Assembly (NCBI GenBank): GCA_016937795.1
Contig: JAFGVV010000049.1
Coordinates: forward strand, 124,001-188,000
Source: Paludibacteraceae bacterium
GTDB taxonomy: Bacteria; Bacteroidota; Bacteroidia; Bacteroidales; Paludibacteraceae
DNA length: 64,000 nucleotides
Reading direction: 5' to 3'
Shown here piece after piece: positions 61,286 through 64,000 of the stretch. The notes below the pieces were generated by a model. It made no database searches. It had not been told where the DNA came from and worked only from the letters and a program-made list of their open reading frames with translations. Position numbers and translations under genes: made by a program. Within the stretch, counting starts at the first letter, position 1; the number at the start of each line of letters is the position of its first letter.

Positions 61286-64000
61286 TTATTTTTCGTTCGA
61301 TAATGAATATGGTGCTGCATCCTTGTCGGTACCACGTTTGGTATTTGGTGTGGCCGACATATTGAAATCTATTTTTGCACCTTCGAGCAATGAGTTATAC
61401 TTCAGGTAATTTTTGTTGTATTGCTCGCCGTTTAACTTCATTTCGCGGATATAACGGTTTCTGTCGCTGTTTTCGGGCGCATTGATTTCTACTTTTTTGC
61501 CATTTTCAAGCGATAGAGTTACTTTTTTGAACAGGGGTGCACCCAACACATATTCGTCGGCACCCGGACAAACCGGATAGAAGCCCATGGCCGAGAACAC
61601 ATACCAGGCCGAAGTTTGTCCGTTATCTTCATCTCCACAATATCCATCGGGCGTTGCAAAATAAAGACGATCCATCACTTCGCGCAACCAGTATTGTGCT
61701 TTGTGAGGTGCTCCGGCATAGTTGTACAAATAAATCATGTGCTGAATAGGCTGATTTCCATGAGCATAATTACCCATGTTCATAATTTCCATTTCGCGGA
61801 TTTCGTGAATTACGCCGCCATAATAGCTTTCGTCGTAAACCGGAGGCAGGTTAAATACCGAGTCGAGCATGCTTACGAATGTTTTTTCGCCACCCATCAG
61901 GTTAATAAGTCCCTGCACATCGTGGAAAACCGACCAGGTATAATGCCAACTGTTTCCTTCGGTGAATGCATCGCCCCATTTAAACGGATTGAAAGGCGAC
62001 TGAAATGTACCATCGGCATTTTTACCGCGCATCAGTTTTGTTTCCGGATCGAAAAGATTTTTATAGTTCAAACTGCGCGATTTATACAAATCGAGTTCAG
62101 CCTGCGGACGATTGAGTTTTTTACCCATTTGGTAAATACACCAGTCGTCGTAAGCATATTCGAGTGTGCGGGCAGCCGATTCGTTGATTTTTACATCGTA
62201 AGGCACATAGCCTTTTTCGTTGTAATGCTGGAATCCGAGACGACCGGTGGAAGAAACTTTCGGGTGTACACTGTTTGCACCTACAAGCAATCCTTCGTAC
62301 ATTTTCGTAGCGTCGCTTTTGGTAATTCCTTTCAGAAAAGCATCGGCCACTACCGAAGCAGAGTTATTACCCACCATACAACCGCGGTGACCCGGACTTG
62401 CCCATTCGGGGAAAAATCCGCTTTCGAGATAGGTATTAAGCAAACCTTCCTGCATTTTTTCGGACATGGAAGGATATACAAGGTTCACAAACGGGAACAG
62501 GCAACGGAAAGTATCCCAGAATCCGGTGTCGGTAAACATGTAACCGGGCAATACTTCGCCATTGTACGGACTGTAGTGATAAGGTTTTCCCTGTTTGTCG
62601 TATTCAAAAAACATACGTGGGAAAAGCACCGAACGGTACAATGTGGAATAAAAAGTTCGCATCTTGTCAATATTGTCATCTTCCACCAAAATACTTCCCA
62701 ACACTTCATTCCAACGGTCTTTACCAATTTGTTTCACTTCGTCGAAAGTATGCGAACCAATTTCTTTCATGTTCAGCTCAGCCTGTTCGAAGCTGATAAA
62801 TGACGAAGATACTTTAGCTGTCACCTTTTCGCCACGTTTCGTAGCAAAACCAATGGCTGCACCCACATGATTATCGGTAAGTTCGAGCACACCTTCTTTC
62901 ACCTCTTTCCCACTCCACGCATTGTGGTAAGTAAATGGTTTATCGAATACAATTACAAAATAGTTTTTGAAATTTTTAGGCACGCCACCACTGTTGCGGG
63001 TTGTGTAGCCAATAATTTTATTTTCGGAAGGAATAATTTTGATATACGATCCACGGTCGAAAGCATCGATAACCACGTATGATTTATCGGTTTGCGGGAA
63101 AGTAAAACGGAAATAAGCACAACGCTCGGTTGGTGCAATTTCGGTAACCACATCGTGCTCTGACAAATATACGCTGTAATAATACGGATGCGCTTTCTCC
63201 GCTTTGTGCGAGAACCACGAAGCGCGACTATCTTCGTCAATTTTCAGTTCGCGGGTAACAGGCATAATGGAGAACTGACCGTAATCGTTGATCCATGGAC
63301 TGGGTTGATGCGTTTGTTTGAAACCGCGAATCTTGTCGGAAGAATAGGTATAAGCCCAGCCATTACCCATTTTTCCGGTTTGCGGCATCCAGAAGTTCAT
63401 ACCCCAGGGTAATGCAATGGCGGGATAAGTATTTCCGTTCGACAATGAGATTTTAGAATCGGTTCCCATCAAAGGATTTACCAAATCGGCCAGACCATTA
63501 CGTTTTGTGCGCTCAGCTACATCTTTTTTCACAAACTCCTGATATTCGTCCCAAAGTTTTTGAGTGGTATTTCCTTCACCCAAAATATGTTTCATGGCTG
63601 CATCGAAGCTCCAGGGATTCAGTTCGCCGGCACTTTTATTGAACTTGCGAATAAAATCGGCATCTTTGTTTGTCAACCATTGCAGGAAGAAACCTGTAGT
63701 TTGATAACCGTCCATCCAGTTTCCACCGGGGCGGCGATTGGTAACAGGGAAAAATCCGGCTTCGTAACGAACCGCATCGGCCACACCTTCGATAAATGCA
63801 AAAAACTCATCGCCACGACGATAGCGACCGCAACCTTTCGGCTCAAGTTGATAACCATGCGTTAACTCGTGATAAAGTACTCCGCGTGTTTCGTAGAGCA
63901 CATCAAAATCGCCTTTGTTGGTAGCTGTTTTTTCCACCCAGTCGGCGCTGTAGAAAATTTCGATAAGCGGAGCATCGCCACCTTTGGCAGAAATGCCATT
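61286..64000 (-). CDS. GH92 alpha-mannosidase fused to an N-terminal basic-secretory-protein peptidase-like domain (partial, 5' end outside window)
   Basis: The frame is open to the right edge (904 residues visible; the GTG at 63937 is internal). The first ~165 residues carry RGVLYHELTHGYQLEPKGCG with HExxH, FAFIEGVADAVRYEAGFFP and WLTNKDADFIRKFNKS, matching the basic secretory protein family. From LADLVNPLMGTDSKISLSNG a complete GH92 domain follows with FTEGNSWHYTW, an HE pair in VIHEIREMEI exactly 51-52 residues later, YAHGNQPIQH (usually HGNEPSHH) and CGDEDNGQTSAWYVFSAMGF. The HE pair indicates alpha-1,2-mannosidase activity. The peptidase-like domain may bind or cleave the glycoprotein carrier; this is inference. 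Confidence 0.9.
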   Translation of the reverse strand, partial: NGISAKGGDAPLIEIFYSADWVEKTATNKGDFDVLYETRGVLYHELTHGYQLEPKGCGRYRRGDEFFAFIEGVADAVRYEAGFFPVTNRRPGGNWMDGYQTTGFFLQWLTNKDADFIRKFNKSAGELNPWSFDAAMKHILGEGNTTQKLWDEYQEFVKKDVAERTKRNGLADLVNPLMGTDSKISLSNGNTYPAIALPWGMNFWMPQTGKMGNGWAYTYSSDKIRGFKQTHQPSPWINDYGQFSIMPVTRELKIDEDSRASWFSHKAEKAHPYYYSVYLSEHDVVTEIAPTERCAYFRFTFPQTDKSYVVIDAFDRGSYIKIIPSENKIIGYTTRNSGGVPKNFKNYFVIVFDKPFTYHNAWSGKEVKEGVLELTDNHVGAAIGFATKRGEKVTAKVSSSFISFEQAELNMKEIGSHTFDEVKQIGKDRWNEVLGSILVEDDNIDKMRTFYSTLYRSVLFPRMFFEYDKQGKPYHYSPYNGEVLPGYMFTDTGFWDTFRCLFPFVNLVYPSMSEKMQEGLLNTYLESGFFPEWASPGHRGCMVGNNSASVVADAFLKGITKSDATKMYEGLLVGANSVHPKVSSTGRLGFQHYNEKGYVPYDVKINESAARTLEYAYDDWCIYQMGKKLNRPQAELDLYKSRSLNYKNLFDPETKLMRGKNADGTFQSPFNPFKWGDAFTEGNSWHYTWSVFHDVQGLINLMGGEKTFVSMLDSVFNLPPVYDESYYGGVIHEIREMEIMNMGNYAHGNQPIQHMIYLYNYAGAPHKAQYWLREVMDRLYFATPDGYCGDEDNGQTSAWYVFSAMGFYPVCPGADEYVLGAPLFKKVTLSLENGKKVEINAPENSDRNRYIREMKLNGEQYNKNYLKYNSLLEGAKIDFNMSATPNTKRGTDKDAAPYSLSNEK

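Noticed and set aside
61616..62803. 395-codon open frame on the + strand
   Set aside because: It lies entirely antisense to the GH92 gene, has no recognisable domain and is rich in His/Phe/Ile patterns expected from the reverse reading of that coding sequence.
1..64000. tRNA or rRNA genes
   Set aside because: I saw no cloverleaf with a GGTTCGA-type T-arm or any rRNA-like segment in the intergenic gaps; a covariance search was not possible here.

Overview
The window looks like chromosomal DNA of a Bacteroidota bacterium, most likely of the order Bacteroidales. Promoters are of the TAnnTTTG / TTTG type and are visible upstream of femAB-like, DUF1599, tsaC-like, DUF418, aconitase, topB and other genes. 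Shine-Dalgarno sequences are nearly absent. Gene families restricted to or typical of the phylum are present: BT_3928-type DoxX protein, DUF1599, GH92 mannosidases, a split methylmalonyl-CoA mutase, and a CotH protein with a C-terminus resembling a type IX secretion signal. The split mutase suggests succinate/propionate metabolism. I cannot name a genus.

Layout. 1-1393: a HipA kinase gene cut by the window edge and its HTH partner. 1722-29791: a large, almost entirely minus-strand surface-polysaccharide locus. It contains UDP-GlcNAc 2-epimerase, two MBOAT/SGNH acylation cassettes, about ten glycosyltransferases, a CitE-like lyase plus MaoC-like hydratase, a NeuD/PglD-like acyltransferase, a deoxy-aminosugar set (2,3-dehydratase, Gfo/Idh reductase, DegT aminotransferase) and a Wzt/Wzm ABC exporter. 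The locus is scarred by insertions: a DUF1016 nuclease gene in the 3' end of the aminotransferase gene, a GxxExxY gene in a palindromic array, a DUF4143 ATPase and several gene fragments between wzt and wzm. 30452-36590: housekeeping genes (FemAB-like, DUF1599, BT_3928-like, tpiA, Sua5/YrdC, pirin). 37060-41526: mutA and mutB, separated by a four-helix S23/IVP gene. 41758-51181: DUF418 membrane protein, an aconitase / citrate synthase / isocitrate dehydrogenase run, topoisomerase III and two small proteins. 51672-64000: secreted glycan enzymes (GH43, three GH92), and a CotH / thioredoxin-like / HEAT lipoprotein run. The last GH92 gene carries an N-terminal basic-secretory-protein peptidase-like domain and runs off the right edge.

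How the genes work together. The 2,3-dehydratase, Gfo/Idh and DegT enzymes are the usual set for a 4-amino-2,4,6-trideoxy-type nucleotide sugar. The NeuD-like acyltransferase could N-acylate it, and the adjacent lyase and hydratase could supply an unusual acyl-CoA. The glycosyltransferases would assemble the chain, Wzt/Wzm would export it, and the MBOAT/SGNH pairs would O-acylate it. The specific sugar and acyl group are inference. The TCA run would supply 2-oxoglutarate, and methylmalonyl-CoA mutase links succinyl-CoA and propionate.

The most unusual signals are: (i) the DUF1016 gene flanked by 130-bp direct repeats that duplicate the end of the aminotransferase gene; (ii) an interspersed composite repeat whose word-like arms also sit in frame inside wecB; (iii) a 21/210-bp hierarchical repeat at 7.9-8.5 kb; (iv) the acyl-donor/deoxysugar module; (v) three iterons at an exact 33-bp period before the ATPase gene; and (vi) the GxxExxY gene nested in a 100-bp-period palindromic array.
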